Notes: generated from the sequence alone by a model not told the origin. Shown: positions 31,381-43,561, counted from the stretch's first letter. The stretch is DNA of 64,000 nucleotides from Chaenocephalus aceratus (GCA_023974075.1 CM043793.1:1635001-1699000), one strand, 5' to 3'. Program-made: numbers and translations.

Positions 31381-31848
31381 TGAATATTTACCAGGCTAAG
31401 AAATGTGATCTTCTCCTGTTATATATATATATATATATTATATAATAATTGGTTTTTGTGTGTATTTATATACAGTACATACCATATAAATGCCGTCATA
31501 TTTGGGTCCCTCACCGAAACGCTGAAACCCATATGACAAACAGGAAGACATTTTCTTTTTGCTTTCTGCCCTCCCGCTTCTACTCATTTTGTTTGATTGT
31601 CAGTTTCATTATTGTCTCTGTGTTTAATATTATAAGTTGGCTCTGTCCGCTGCAAAAGTAGCCTATTTCTCGAGCTAAATCAGTAACAGTAAACACAACC
31701 CGAGATTTGCTTCTGACATTTTAATCAAACATATTCAAAGAGCTATCTTTTAGCTACTCATTAAGGTATTGCTATGGAAATGTGAAAATAAACCATTCAA
31801 ATGATAAGGAATTAGATTATTGTCTTTTTATTTAAAATGCTTAGCATT

Positions 31849-33607
31849 TTAAATAAATCCATCCATCTTCTCCCGCTTATCCGTGGTCGGGTCGCGGGGG
31901 TAGCAGTTCCAGCAGAGAGCCCCAAACTTTCTTTTCCCTGGCGACATCAACCAGCTCTGACTGGGGGATCCCAAGGCGCTCCCAGGCCAGCGAAGAGATA
32001 TAATCCCTCCACCTGGTCCTAGGTCTACCCCTTGGTCTCTTCCCAGCTGGACGTGCCTGGAACACCTCCCTAGGGAGGCGCCCAGGTGGCATCCTAACTA
32101 GGTGCCCGAACCACCTCAACTGGCTCCTTTCGACGCGAAGGAGGAGCGGCTCAACTCCGAGTCCCTCCCGGATGACCGAACTTCTCACCTTATCTCTAAA
32201 GATACACCAGCCACCCTGCGGAGAAAACCCATCTCAGCCGCTTGTATCCGCGATCTCGTTCTTTCGGTCATGACCCATCCTTCATGACCATAGGTGAGGG
32301 TAGGAACGAAAATGGCCCGGTAGACAGAGAGCTTTGCCTTCTGGCTCAGCTCCCTTTTCGTCACAACGGTGCGGTAAAGCGACTGCAGTACCGCTCCCGC
32401 TGCTCCGATTCTCCGGCCCATCTCACGCTCCATGTTCCCTCACTCGAGAACAAGACCCTGAGATACTTGAACTCCTTCACTTGGGGTAAGGACTCATTCC
32501 CTACTTGGAGTGGACAGTCCATCGGTTTCCTGCTGAGAACCATGGCCTCAGATTTGGAGGTGCTGATCCTCATCCCAGCCGCTTCACACTCGGTTGTGAA
32601 CCGATCCAGTGAGTGCTGAAGGTCGCAGACCGATGAAGCCATCAGAACCACATCATCTGCAAAAAGCAGTGGTGCAATCCTTAGTCCACCGAACTGCAGA
32701 CCCCCCCCCCCACGACTACGCCTCGAAATCCGATCCATGTATATTACAAACAGGATTGGTGACAAAGCGCAGCCCTGGAGGAGGTTAAATCTCACCGGAA
32801 ATGGATCAAACTTACTGCAGAGGACCCGGACACAGCTCTCGCTTTGGGGTACAGAGATTGGATGGCCCTGAGTAGAGACCCCCTCACCCCATACTCCCGC
32901 AGCACCCCCACAGTAACTCCCTGGGAACTCGGTCATACACCTTCTCCAAGTCTACAAAACACATGTAGACCGGATAAGCGCACTCCCAGGCCCCCTCTAG
33001 GATCCTTGTGAGAGTAAAAAGCTGATCCGTCGTTCCACGACCAGGACGGAATCCGCATTGTTCCTCCTCAATCTGAGGTTCGACAATCGGCCTGACCCTC
33101 CTTTCGAGTACCTCGGAGTAAACTTTCCCGGGGAGGCTGAGTAGTGTGATGCTCTGTAATCGGCACACACCCTCTGATCCCCCTTTTTAAAAAGGGGAAC
33201 CACCACCCCGGTCTGCCACTCCTTCGGTACTGTTTCCGACTTCCACGCAACGTTGATGAGACGTGTCAACCATGACAGTCCCTCAACACCCAGAGCCTTC
33301 AGCATTTCCGGGCGGATCTCATCCACCCCCGGGGCTTTGCCACTGTGGAGTTGTTTGACGATCTCAGTGACCTCCCCCCGGGAGATTGGTGTTGATCCCC
33401 GTCAAACTCCAGCTCTGCCTCTAACATGGGGGCGGAGTTGTCGGGTTCAGGAGTTCCTCAAAGTGTTCCTTCCAACGCCCCAACACTCCATCAGTTGAGG
33501 TCAACAACGTCCCATCCTTACTGAACACAGCTTGGATGGTCCCCTGCTTCCCCCTCCTGAGGTGTCGGACAGTTTTCCAGAACAACTTTGGTGCCGCCCG
33601 AAAGTCC
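31849..33607 (-). mobile_element. Rex3-like LINE copy, 11-bp duplication
   Basis: Minus-strand copy with its GATG tail at 31857-31866 and its 5' truncation at 33607. TGCTTAGCATT is duplicated at 31838-31848 and 33608-33618. It covers most of the RT: DEIRPEMLKALGVEGLSWLT, VVVPLFKKGD, EEQCGFRPGRGTTDQLFTLT, CFVDLEKVYDRVPRELLWG, FADDVVLMAS and the C-terminal tail. These are spread over several frames because of small indels. No endonuclease is present. Confidence 0.95.
31877..33326 (-). pseudogene. Rex3-like RT in several frames
   Basis: The RT is read from 33326 (KALGVEGLSWLTRLINVAWK) to 31877 (GSLLELLPPRPDHG) in at least five frame segments. Visible breaks are near 33160 (after CADYR), 32940, 32790 (a deletion fusing FPVRF to NLLQGCALSP), 32430 and 32187. 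All catalytic motifs are recognisable: CFVDLEKVYDRV and LLFADDVVL. Compared with the copy at 44422-46398 it is about 370 bp shorter at the 5' end. Confidence 0.9.
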
Positions 33608-34060
33608 TGCTTAGCATTAGTAGTTATGATTAAAAGTTTCTAAGAGCTATTGATAGCAAGATATAGAGAGCATGCTGTGAGTACATAAACAGATGCATCA
33701 TTCAAACTTTTGTCTTTATTGATCTTTCTTGCCAAAAGCTTCTCTTTTTCATTCAACGTTATGCTATAAACGAACTACAGCAGGGTCGCTACTTCAACGC
33801 AGAGTCCTGCATCGGGTCGGGTACCCGACGGGTGACCCGCAAAAAAGGTTATTCGCGGGTGGTATTTTTTCAAACGCTTTTTTCCGGGTTCGGTTCTGGG
33901 TAAAACAAAGATGATGCGGGTCGGGTCGTGGGTGTTGCATAATAAATATATTAAAATAATAATAATAGTTTAATGTTTAAAATCCTCAGACCTCTCCCCC
34001 ACGGGACCGCGCCTAATCATAACCAGAGTTGGGTGTAACGTGTTACAAAGTAACTGTAAT

Positions 34061-36179
34061 CAGGGTTCTTCACCTTTTCCAAAGTCAAGTTCAAGCACTT
34101 TTCAAGGTGCATTTTCCAGCTTTTCAAGCATCTTACAGCAGTTGTAAATTACATATTTTATACACATACTCAAATGATTATTTCCCTACCTCACATTAAA
34201 TCAGATGTTCATTATGATATAAACAACCAAATGTGTGTTTCGTGATAGCCTTCTACACGAGGATGAAAAATTAAAGAAAATAAAACTAAGTTTAATATTT
34301 CAAAATTAGTGATATGTACGTAGACTGGGCCTCCCATTTAACCTGTCTGAGCCAATATAAAACAATCAGCCAAATAACTTTTCAATACATTATTGATTAC
34401 TATTTGAGGTACTTTTAGGTTGGCAGTAAACATAAGTCAGAGGTAAATGGTGTACTTTTGCTCCACTACATGTATTTAATACCTTTAGTTACTTTACAGA
34501 TCTGGATGAATGATGTGAAATATATTCAAGTGTTAAATCAGACTTTAGTTCCACCTGGAGTAAATCCACCAGCTACCCTGCAGTCTACAAAGTACTTCAG
34601 ACTAACTGCACCTTTACCAGCTTTGAGAACACTTTCATGATCAATCATTATAAAACATATCATATATATTATTCTGAAATGGACCAATCTGCACAACGAC
34701 TACCTTTACTGTCTTTACTTTCACTATATTTGATGAGAATACTTTTCTTAGTATTCCTACACTCTGGTACTTCTACTTGTACTAAGTACAAGATCTGAGT
34801 ACTTGTACTTTTACTCAAGTACAAGATCTGAGTACTTGTACTTTTACTCAAGTACAAGATCTGAGTACTTGTACTTTTACTCAAGTACAAGATCTGAGTA
34901 CTTATTCCACCTCTAGTAGCGTATTAGTCTGAATTGTAGCCACAAAATCACACACAGAGCTGCATAAAAATAGACTCACATGGTAACTAATATTTACTAA
35001 TGTGCACAATGATTTTAGGTAATGCTGACTACTCAAGACACCTGACTTATACATCTTCAAAGGAAGACTGTGTTCATTCTACAATTACATGGGATTAAAG
35101 CAAATGTAGTTTTACTTGTATAATACTTGCATTTTATATAAAAGACAGTTTGTTTTCATCTGTTTTCAAATAAACAAAGTCTTGGCTTTCAGAATATTAA
35201 ACTTGTTTCGGCAAATTCAGATGATAAATACAACTTTGAAGCTTCGGCATAATTACAAGCGGATAACGGACTAATGTAACGTCACAGCAAGCATAACAAC
35301 AGCCGGTGTTTCTTGTGAGTGTTTCCCCGGTACACAAACGCAAAAATACACAAACACACTCGCGAGCTTCCCCCAGACCAGTAATACAAACGAAAATGTG
35401 TCTTCGGGTCAATGTGACTGATTTCGATAGAGCAAGTCACATTTGGTTTAGGCACGAAACATACTACCAGTAGAAATACATTGCTTTCAAAATCGCTCTG
35501 TGTCGAATCAATAGATTATATTTCATGACTAGAACATGAAATGCTGTGAGGATGAAGCATCCTCTGAACACCACAGGGTGGCGACTGTAACGCTCCTCTG
35601 AAATGATTGTCCCCTGCAATTATTATCCCTCAATCGAGTTTGCTATTCAGCTCGCTAACGTTAGCTTAAACAATCGTAACATGCAACGTTAGCCTAATCT
35701 AAAATGCTCTACTACGGCGTACCTTTCATGTGGCTCGTCAGCGCAGACTCTCGCATCGTTATGTTGCAAACTTTGCAGGAGGCTACTCGTGGGCTTGACC
35801 CTCGTCTTAGCCATGGCTTTGTCTTCTGCTAGCCAACGCTCGTTGGAACGGCAACCTCCTGGCACACAGTCATCTATCACTCTCATCAGAATGCCCAGGT
35901 CACACGTAACACAAACACCTGCAGGTCGCGCGCATAGGCAGCGCGGGAAGGTGAGCGGAGATGTTTTATGTAGAAGCGAAGCACTTATTTTCTTTTAATC
36001 TAAAAAGCAAACTATTCAGTCAGACAGCAATTTATTGTAAAAGTAAAGCATTTACATTTTCAAGCACTTTATCTCAATTTCAAGCACCTTTCCCAAAATT
36101 CAAGCACTTTCCCAACCTTGAAAACACCACGTCAAATTTCAAGCATTTTCAAGGATTTCAAGCACCCGTACGAACCCTG
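34061..36179. mobile_element. TIR element with TCAAGCACTTT repeats, 6-bp duplication
   Basis: The ends CAGGGTTCTTCACC (34061) and GTACGAACCCTG (ending 36179) are inverted with a few mismatches. TGTAAT is duplicated at 34055-34060 and 36180-36185. Both ends carry multiple copies of TTCAAGCACTTT (34085-34140 and 36055-36165). The 36-38 kb side has no gene. A transposase is absent, and the interior includes a 33-bp tandem repeat. Confidence 0.75.
34787..34906. repeat. 33-bp tandem repeat, about 3.5 units
   Basis: Units of ACTCAAGTACAAGATCTGAG plus TACTTGTACTTTT follow each other with a 33-bp period (for example at 34801, 34834 and 34867). Because 33 is a multiple of three, the minus strand gives a repeated LYLSKSTSTQI peptide, which I consider a by-product. 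Confidence 0.9.
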
Positions 36180-36845
36180 TGTAATAATATTACTTTTGTC
36201 GGTAACGGAGTAGTGTAACGCGTTACTTTTATAATTCAGTAATCACACTACAGTTACTAACATTGCCCCGACACGCGTTACTTCGTTACTTTTATAAAAT
36301 AATCACACTCACTGACAGACAAGAGGGGTTTCCGCCGCAGGTTTATATACATGTCGGCCGATGTAATCTGCGCGACTTGCGAGACCACATCTCCACGTGC
36401 AGTGCTGCATGAGTCTTCTCATCTGTAAACTTCCTCAACGGGGCCGCTCGCTCTCTGTTGATCACCCTCTCACGGGTGAACAGTTCAATGTCCTGCTTCA
36501 TTGTAGGAATTCTGCCATGTCTCTACCACTTTAGTTTGACCATCTCTGTTACTAAGTTATGGAATACTAAATAAGTAATTAGATACCTTACCGTCACTGC
36601 GCTCATAAAGAATGATAAGAATAATGCGTCTTGAACTGGTTTAATTAATTAGTGTCTTGACGTTTCACAGACTGTTAGCCTATTTTAGAGCATGTAAAAA
36701 GAAAGACTTGTGTTATGTCTTCCTTAATGCAATAGTAATTGGGGGTGCAAGTGGAGTCTCGCAGAGGCAAAACTGTGGCGCGCTTACACTGTAGGTGCGC
36801 CGCAGTCTGCGTGATCTGCCTGTAGGAGGGGTGGGCCGGCCCTGC

Positions 36846-36898
36846 GAGTAAAGTAACGAGTAAAGTAACGAGTAAAGTAACGAGTAAAGTAACGAGTT
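36846..36898 (+). repeat. 12-bp tandem repeat GAGTAAAGTAAC
   Basis: Four perfect head-to-tail copies of GAGTAAAGTAAC followed by GAGTTACTTT. They lie in the subterminal zone of the GTAAC-rich element. Confidence 0.9.
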
Positions 36899-37339
36899 AC
36901 TTTATGTAGAGAGTAATGAAGTAGTGTAATATATTACTTTTTTTGACAAATATGCAACTGCATGTGTTAATAATTGCACGTTTTCACTGCTCATATATAG
37001 GCTATGCGGGTTCGGGTCGGGTTGCGGATCTTGTGCTGACGGGTCGGGTCGGGTTGCGGAACTAATTGGCAATATGTGCGGGTAGCGGGGCGGGTTCGGT
37101 ATTGCACGTCACGGGTGCGGGCGGGAGCGGGTCTTGAAAATCAGACCCGTGCAGGACTCTGCTTCAACGTCACGCCAACTTAAGATCCATATTCAAACAT
37201 ACAGATTCAAAATTGTACAAGTTGAAGTGTTTGTTTTAACAGTTTGCAAGAGCGTAGGTACTTGCTTTCAAGCAGAACAGGGGCAAACAAACTTAGCGGG
37301 AGTGTTTACGTTTTCGCTGGCGGGGGCTATGGGGCTTCA

Positions 37340-37480
37340 CAGGTTACATTTGTGTCAACCACAGATCTTATTTCCAGCTATTTTCCACATTCCTATGGAG
37401 AAATCCCATTGAATCTGAGACGGGGGAACCGGTAGCGGTAAAATGCTAACTCACCTCCGGGTTTTAGGACTCGTCACTGC
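37340..37480 (+). repeat. Dispersed repeat shared with 62280-62400 (inverted)
   Basis: GTGTCAACCACAGATCTTAT, TTCCAGCTATTTTCCACATT and CCTATGGAGAAATCCCATTG match, with scattered differences, the reverse complement of 62400-62280. The match continues into AACCGGTAGCGG / AACCGGAAGAAG and the CTCCGGGTTTTAGGA end. No coding capacity. Confidence 0.7.
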
Positions 37481-38033
37481 ACCACTCTATTACCATTCAC
37501 TTTTGCAGAGTACGATTTTTTTGAACAAAGGTTCAACGCATCATAATGTTACTCAATCACACCTGACGTTAGCTACCTAGCTTAAGCCGTATAGCAAGCT
37601 AACGTTAAAGAGCTAGGATAAAAGCTTTTTAATAAATTGCTATTAGTCACAACATATTTTTTGGACTAAAGCCAGAGTTGGTGTTACAAAGAATATTTAA
37701 GAATTTAACTCAGGGCAGAGGTTTGTTCCCCACTGCTGCAGTAACATGTCAAAGTGTCCTAATGGCAAGACACTTAACCCCTGTTTGCATTTAGGTAGTT
37801 ATATTAAAATGCACTTTTTGTTAGTATCCTTAAACACACTTCTAATTAATTAAATTACGCTGAATACATAATGTATTTGAAAATAAGTGCCGGAAAAGCC
37901 AAATGTATGACAAGATAGTAAAAAGTAACTATAATAATTCATATGAAATGCAATTGTATGCATATTGCAATTCAACAATGGTTTGACTTACAGAAACGCC
38001 TTTATCATACAATCAATCCAGCAGCAGACAATA

Positions 38034-38619
38034 GGCACTTTCACACCGGAGTACTTTTCCCAGGAATAGTTCCGATAGTTCCTGGGATTTTGCGTTCACA
38101 CCAAAAAGATCTGGAACTAGCACTTAGTTTTCGGGAACCTTTTCAGTCCCCGCTAGAGAGGTGGTACTTTCCTGGGGAGTAAAAGGTTCCAATTTCTGAT
38201 TGGCTGGGCGAATTGCAAACCACGGCCCGTAAAACGGCAAAACGTTTTTGTGAAGCCGCCATTTTATTTGCTTGCATTAGCATTATTAGCATTATCATTA
38301 GCCCAGCGCACCAACGGAGCGAGACTAACTTATGGCAACACAAAATAAAACGTGGGAGCAGTGGAGATGAGGAGGTATCGGCGCTTCTGGCAAATGACCC
38401 GGGACATCGGGTGGCAGTATACGCCGTGATGTTGTTTGCGGCCTGCCAGTAAACCCGAAACAGAAGAAGAAGTGACGTCAGCGGCTTCATTTGCGTATCC
38501 TCCCTCGGGGACTTATTCCGGTGTGAACGCGATCTACTAGATAGTTCAGGAATTAAAGAGTTCCAGGGAACTAAGTTCCAGGAACTATTCCTGGGAAAAG
38601 TACTTGGTGTGAAAGCGCC
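38034..38619. mobile_element. MITE, about 586 bp
   Basis: The left end GGCACTTTCACACCGGAGTA and the reverse of the right end, GGCGCTTTCACACCAAGTAC, continue into a shared CTTTTCCCAGGAATAGTTCC, giving a ~40-bp inverted repeat. An exact duplication is not evident (AATA and TAATA flank). No coding sequence. The superfamily is unresolved. Confidence 0.75.
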
Positions 38620-40337
38620 TAATAAGAGCACATACAGAGGAATATAAAGCGTTCCTGATGCAGCCTTTGTCAGCACAGTTCAGATGGGGGTCTTTACAGA
38701 GAAGCCCACCTGGCTAAATGAATAGGCAGTGTTGTCAGGGTGTAGACGAGGCAGTGGCTGCTGTATAATACAGCTGCTGTCAGCACTGACAAGTCTCAGA
38801 AACACACACCTCTAATCTCAACCCCCCGTCTGCTACCCCCCAACCATAACACACAGAAAAATGACACCCTGCGCAAATATTAAACATCTTCCAAGGCCCA
38901 TTCCATTATCTGCTTTTCTCCAACACTGTTTTAACCCCCCTCCCCCCTCCCTGCTCTCTCTCTCCCTCTCCACATCTCTCTCCCATCTTGTCTTGTCCTT
39001 GTCTCCTCAGAAGCCCTGGCAGCCGGATCATCTCTGTCTCTTAGTGTCAATTAAAAGTGAAATATCTGCATTTGTCAACATATCATTTGTGCTGGGCCTG
39101 TGATGCACTGCTGATTTGTCGGCCGATGCCTGACACCGGGGAGGGAATGCCTCAGCGGCAGGCTCCCTCATTAGACCTGGAGCTGGCACTATGATGGCTG
39201 ACACCGCCGGGAGGCTTCGCTCCCCGCCGACATGATACTAACCCAGGAACAGACCTCGTCTGTCAGTCCTGTCACTTGCCAACCAGCCATCCAGTCAGGG
39301 AGAGCGGGGGCAGATGGGTGGAGGAGAGGTGCTGGAGGATGGGGGGTGCACCATGAGGGCCAGGGAGGGAGAGTCTATAATGAAGTTTATTTGTATAGCA
39401 AAATGTCAATATATGTCATAGTGAAGGACATGTGGGACATGGTTGACATTTGAGTTTGGTGACAGCAAATCTAATAATGATTTTAAACCAGGGTTAGTTA
39501 CACTCTGCATTCACTATAGAATGACAAGAACCTTCTCGTAAAGTACAGCTATAAGGTTGTAAAAAGATCACAAATAGATGGTAAACAATTATAATAACAG
39601 TCCATTGTGAGAACTAACTGCTCACAATTGACTGAATATTGGCACTTTTTTTTGCTGTTTTTTTGCTGTTGGCTCAAAAGGCAATACAGCAATGTAGTTT
39701 GTGAATTTCTATATTCATCTTATTCTAAAACAAATCCTTTAAAAAGACCAAAACCCCAAAAGGTTAAATTCTGTCTCTCAAGACCTAAACTTCCTCTATG
39801 AAGACCAAAATCAGGTAACAAATATAGCTTAAGTTGTTAAAAAATGTATTTCCTAAAAGAGCAGGTTATCGTAGATTTTGACTAATTAGGTAAAAACTCA
39901 ATGGCAATGTCGTGAACATGATTGTGTAGTCAGAACACTTTGATAAAAAGTCAGATCAGACCACACTACATTTGAAGCTGTTCTGTTTTCAGATGCTATT
40001 AATACATTATGTTCACTTTGTTGAGAAAACAATCCGACCAACCAGTTGAAAAGGACAATAAACTTAGCCTCTTCCGGCTATCTCAAACGTCCTAACGAAA
40101 AGTTGTAAAATAAGAAGACTTCTGAGTGAGAGCTTTGGTGATGATCCAGGCCAGCAATAGTGCAGGATATAGTTACATTGCTAAAGTAAGCTCTATTTAT
40201 ATTCTTCACATGGTCATGTCTTCATATCTGCATGGATCCCATGTGGCAATAAAGTAGTGATTTCAAATGTACTGACAAAACACTTACAACTATGAAACAG
40301 ACAACTTTATAGTCCTGAACGTCACCAAGTGCTCCAG
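38620..40337. other. Non-repetitive DNA, no gene seen
   Basis: Between the MITE and the minisatellite there is no recognisable element. A C/T-rich stretch lies at 38930-39008. The interval 39010-39235 has a balanced, non-repetitive composition quite unlike its neighbours and contains AATTAAAAGTGAAATATCTG and ACATATCATTTGTGCTGGGC. It could be conserved non-coding DNA; only an alignment could tell. Confidence 0.35.
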
Positions 40338-41957
40338 CCCCAGCTTTGTGCGTCACTCTTTAGTGTCCCCTGGTCTCCCAGCTTTGTGTGTCACTCTTTA
40401 GTATCCCCTGGTCTCCCAGCTGTGTGCGTCACTCTTTAGTATCCCCTGGTCTCCCAGCTGTGTGTGTCACTCTTTAGTATCCCCTGGTCTCCCAGCTGTG
40501 TGTGTCACTCTTTAGTGTCCCCTGGTCTCCCAGCTGTGTGTGTCACTCTTTAGTGTCCCCTGGTCTCCCAGCTTTGTGCGTCACTCTTTAGTGTCCCCTG
40601 GTCTCCCAGCTTTGTGCGTCACTCTTTAGTATCCCCTGGTCTCCCAGCTGTGTGCATCACTCTTTAGTATCCCCTGGTCTCCCAGCTTTGTGCGTCACTC
40701 TTTAGTGTCCCCTGGTCTCCCAGCTTTGTGCGTCACTCTTTAGTATCCCCTGGTCTCCCAGCTTTGTGCGTCACTCTTTAGTGTCCCCTGGTCCCCCAGC
40801 TGTGTGCGTCACTCTTTAGTATCCCCTGGTCTCCCAGCTTTGTGCGTCACTCTTTAGTATCCCCTGGTCTCCCAGCTGTGTGCATCACTCTTTAGTATCC
40901 CCTGGTCTCCCAGCTTTGTGCGTCACTCTTTAGTATCCCCTGGTCTCCCAGCGGTGTGCATCACTCTTTAGTATCCCCTGGTCTCCCAGCTTTGTGCGTC
41001 ACTCTTTAGTATCCCCTGGTCTCCCAGCTGTGTGTGTCACTCTTTAGTATCCCCTGGTCTCCCAGCTGTGTGCGTCACTCTTTAGTATCCCCTGGTCTCC
41101 CAGCTTTGTGCGTCACTCTTTAGTATCCCCTGGTCTCCCAGCTTTGTGCGTCACTCTTTAGTATCCCCTGGTCTCCCAGCTTTGTGCGTCACTCTTTAGT
41201 GTCCCCTGGTCCCCCAGCTGTGTGCGTCACTCTTTAGTGTCCCCTGGTCTCCCAGCTTTGTGCGTCACTCTTTAGTATCCCCTGGTCTCCCAGCTTTGTG
41301 CGTCACTCTTTAGTATCCCCTGGTCTCCCAGCTGTGTGCGTCACTCTTTAGTGTCCCCTGGTCTCCCAGATGTGTGCGTCACTCTTTAGTGTCCCCTGGT
41401 CGCCCAGCTGTGTGCGTCACTCTTTAGTGTCCCCTGGTCTCCCAGATGTGTGCGTCACTCTTTAGTGTCCCCTGGTCTCCCAGATGTGTGCGTCACTCTT
41501 TAGTGTCCCCTGGTCTCCCAGCTGTGTGCGTCACTCTTTAGTGTCCCCTGGTCTCCCAGATGTGTGCATCACTCTTTAGTGTCCCCTGGTCTCCCAGCTT
41601 TGTGCATCACTCTTTAGTGTCCCCTGGTCTCCCAGCTGTGTACGTCACTCTTTAGTGTCCCCTGGTCTCCCAGCTGTGTGCGTCACTCTTTAGTGTCCAC
41701 AAGTCTCCCAGCTGTGTGCGTCACTCTTTAGTGTCCCCTGGTCTCCCAGCTGTGTGCGTCACTCTTTATTGTCCCCCGGTCTCCCAGCTGTCTGCGTCAC
41801 TATTTATTGTCCCCCGGTCTCCCAGCTGTGTGCGTCACTCTTTAGTGTCCCCTGGTCTCCCAGCTGTGTGCGTCACTCTTTATTGTCCCCCGGTCTCCCA
41901 GCTGTCTGCGTCACTCTTTATTGTCCCCCGGTCTCCCAGCTGTCTGCGTCACTCTTC
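40338..41957 (+). repeat. 38-bp minisatellite, about 42 copies
   Basis: Unit: CCCAGCTTTGTGCGTCACTC plus TTTAGTGTCCCCTGGTCT (38 bp). Variants at a few fixed positions (GCTTTGTG/GCTGTGTG/GATGTGTG, GTATCC/GTGTCC, GCGTC/GCATC/GTGTC) mix along the array. The 3' end has a distinct subtype (TTTATTGTCCCCCGGTC, CTGTCTGCG, from about 41766). Three units make 114 bp, so repeat-encoded frames appear but have no sign of function. Confidence 0.97.
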
Positions 41958-42432
41958 AGGGTTGCCAACTTTGGGTACCTGGCTGGAGTGAGATTTTGAT
42001 ATCATGGGGTTAATTACACATATGCACACTAAATGACTGCTATCGTGTCAGCAGCGGGACCTTAGCATATATATAGGATATAGGATATATATACAATATA
42101 TACAAATACACAATATTGGACACAGACTACAAAGGGCAAAAAGTTTCATTCACTAATGAAAGTCAAACACATGTTTGTTTCTACTGTTTTATTGTGTGCC
42201 TGTCGCGATAAGCAATTAATTGACTTATGGTACGATAAATAAAAATGAAATCGATAAATTTCCATTTCCATGAAGATGTGACTAGCAGTTTGAAAGGATG
42301 TACTTCAATTATTATTATATATTATCATTATGTCAGTGGTCTAAAATGGTCATACAATATTATCGTTTATTGCAATAAGTTCCTGGAAAATGTATCCAAC
42401 AAAATTAATTATCGTGAGAGGCCTATACATGA

Positions 42433-42488
<56 letters not shown>

Positions 42489-43483
42489 CAAATCTACAGA
42501 CTTACTCCAAACTGCCAAACATATTAATTAACACACTCTATTTTGGCCTAGTAGAACAATAAGCAGCAGACTTTTACTTTTTTATAATTTCTACTGGATC
42601 TTAGATCTGCGCTTGCGCAATACGGGTCGGCAGTTGCCAGAGAGTATTTTTGTTGGGTAATCTATGGTAGGGCTAACCCAGAGCCATATAATAGAAGAGT
42701 TACGACAACGGAAGTCCAAAAACGGTTATCGTCACGTGGTTCATGTGGACGAGGATCGTTCCCCGGAAGTTCATGGCGGGCAATGTGAATGCATTGATAA
42801 CAGGAGATAGAACTACGATTTTTGGTAATTATTAGTGAATAAAGGTTTTGATTTGCAATATTTATACAACAAATCGATATGTGTATGTATTTACATCAAT
42901 ATGTTTTAAAAAATAAAATAGAATTTGCTAATATTAAGTGATAATATTAGGATTAGTGTGAACAACTAGTTTACATGTTACTAACAGTGCCTTGGTTAAA
43001 GAGCCTGTTCTGTTTATTTATAGCTTTGAATTCTTTCAAACCAATATTATCTTCTTAAACCTGTACGGTAGTCAGGAGCATCACTTTCTAATGTTTATTG
43101 ATATATTTAGCGGGAGGGGATCTAGAGTAATGCTTTAAAATTCAGATTAGATTAATTTCTACCATTTTCTTAAATTCATGGTGGTTTCAGTAATCCCCAT
43201 GGTAATTGAGGACACAAGTTATCTAAATGACTAATGTCATCTTTATGGCTTTCAGAAGGGACAGGAGACCGACAGGTGACTATTCAAAGGACTAGCAGCA
43301 GCTAGCAGCAGCAACCATGATGATGATGATGATGATGAATGATGATGTTACATGTGGTTGTTTTAGGAACATCCATTGCAAATACATGGAATTCAATAAA
43401 CATTGAATAGCATATCATGCAGTTTGTCGGTGCCTTTTCCTCCGTGTTGTCCTGGTTTGCTGTGCTGCCTCCTAGAAGCCACC
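41958..43483. other. AT-rich spacer with (CA)n and possible promoter region
   Basis: It contains an AT-rich part (42060-42115), a (CA)n run at 42436-42484 and an (ATG)n run at 43316-43347. At 42690-42790 are ACGGAAGTCC and CCCCGGAAGTTCATGGCGGG, which look like ETS-type sites and could be a promoter for the THAP fragment that starts at 43484. No other gene is seen. Confidence 0.4.
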
Positions 43484-43561
43484 ATGGTTTGCTGTGCTGC
43501 CTGGGGATGCTCAAATCGCTCAGAGAAAGGAGTACGAATGTACGGCTTCCACACTGACCAG
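43484..43561 (+). pseudogene. THAP zinc finger, first part
   Basis: GCCACCATGG at 43479-43488 is an optimal Kozak context. The frame reads MVCCAAWGCSNRSEKGVRMY followed by GFHTD, the N-terminal half of a THAP domain (C-x2-4-C at its start, the G-C-x-N-R stretch and the basic K-G-V segment). Full THAP domains of ~90 residues end with a C-x2-H pair and an AVPTIF box. Downstream of about 43560 the frame loses similarity, so an intron or decay follows. THAP domains occur in host DNA-binding proteins and in P-element and Kolobok transposases; I cannot say which is the source. Confidence 0.6.

Larger units (their letters stand above)
26976..31848. other. Mostly unique DNA with simple repeats
   Basis: No transposon body is recognised except simple repeats listed separately. 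There is a poly-C run at 29409-29427, a CCCCCCCCCC-AAAAAAA run at 28108-28126 and an (AT)n run at 31422-31440. Segments near 27900-28030 and 29950-30230 have balanced composition and no repeats. They could be regulatory or conserved non-coding DNA, but I cannot test that here. Confidence 0.4.
34024..36950. mobile_element. GTAAC-rich TIR-type element inside 33800-37161
   Basis: Starts CAGAGTTGGGTGTAACGTGT followed by TACAAAGTAAC. This is a fish hAT-like end with many TAACGAGTTACTTT motifs, which recur at 36200-36300 and 36840-36950. The right end is not sharply defined, so the limits are approximate. It is interrupted at 34061-36179. Confidence 0.45.
33800..37161. mobile_element. Non-autonomous hAT element, exact 8-bp duplication
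   Basis: The ends are CAGAGTCCTGCATCGGGTCG at 33800 and CCCGTGCAGGACTCTG ending at 37161. The 8-bp CTTCAACG is duplicated at 33792-33799 and 37162-37169. Subterminal regions are full of CGGGTCGGGT/GGGTTGCGG motifs (33812-33940 and 37005-37130), likely transposase-binding repeats. There is no transposase. It contains other elements between about 34024 and 36950. Confidence 0.9.

Noticed and set aside
34669..34890. Repeated LYLSKSTSTQI peptide as a possible repeat protein
   Set aside because: It is the translation of a 33-bp tandem repeat in non-coding transposon DNA, with no start context or domain.
40338..41957. CRISPR-like array of direct repeats
   Set aside because: Repeats are head to tail without unique spacers, and the genome is a fish. 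It is a minisatellite.
41716..41999. Open frames with repeated SPGLPAVCVTL peptides
   Set aside because: They come from three frames of the 38-bp minisatellite. The unit length is not a multiple of three and the frames are not preserved over the array.
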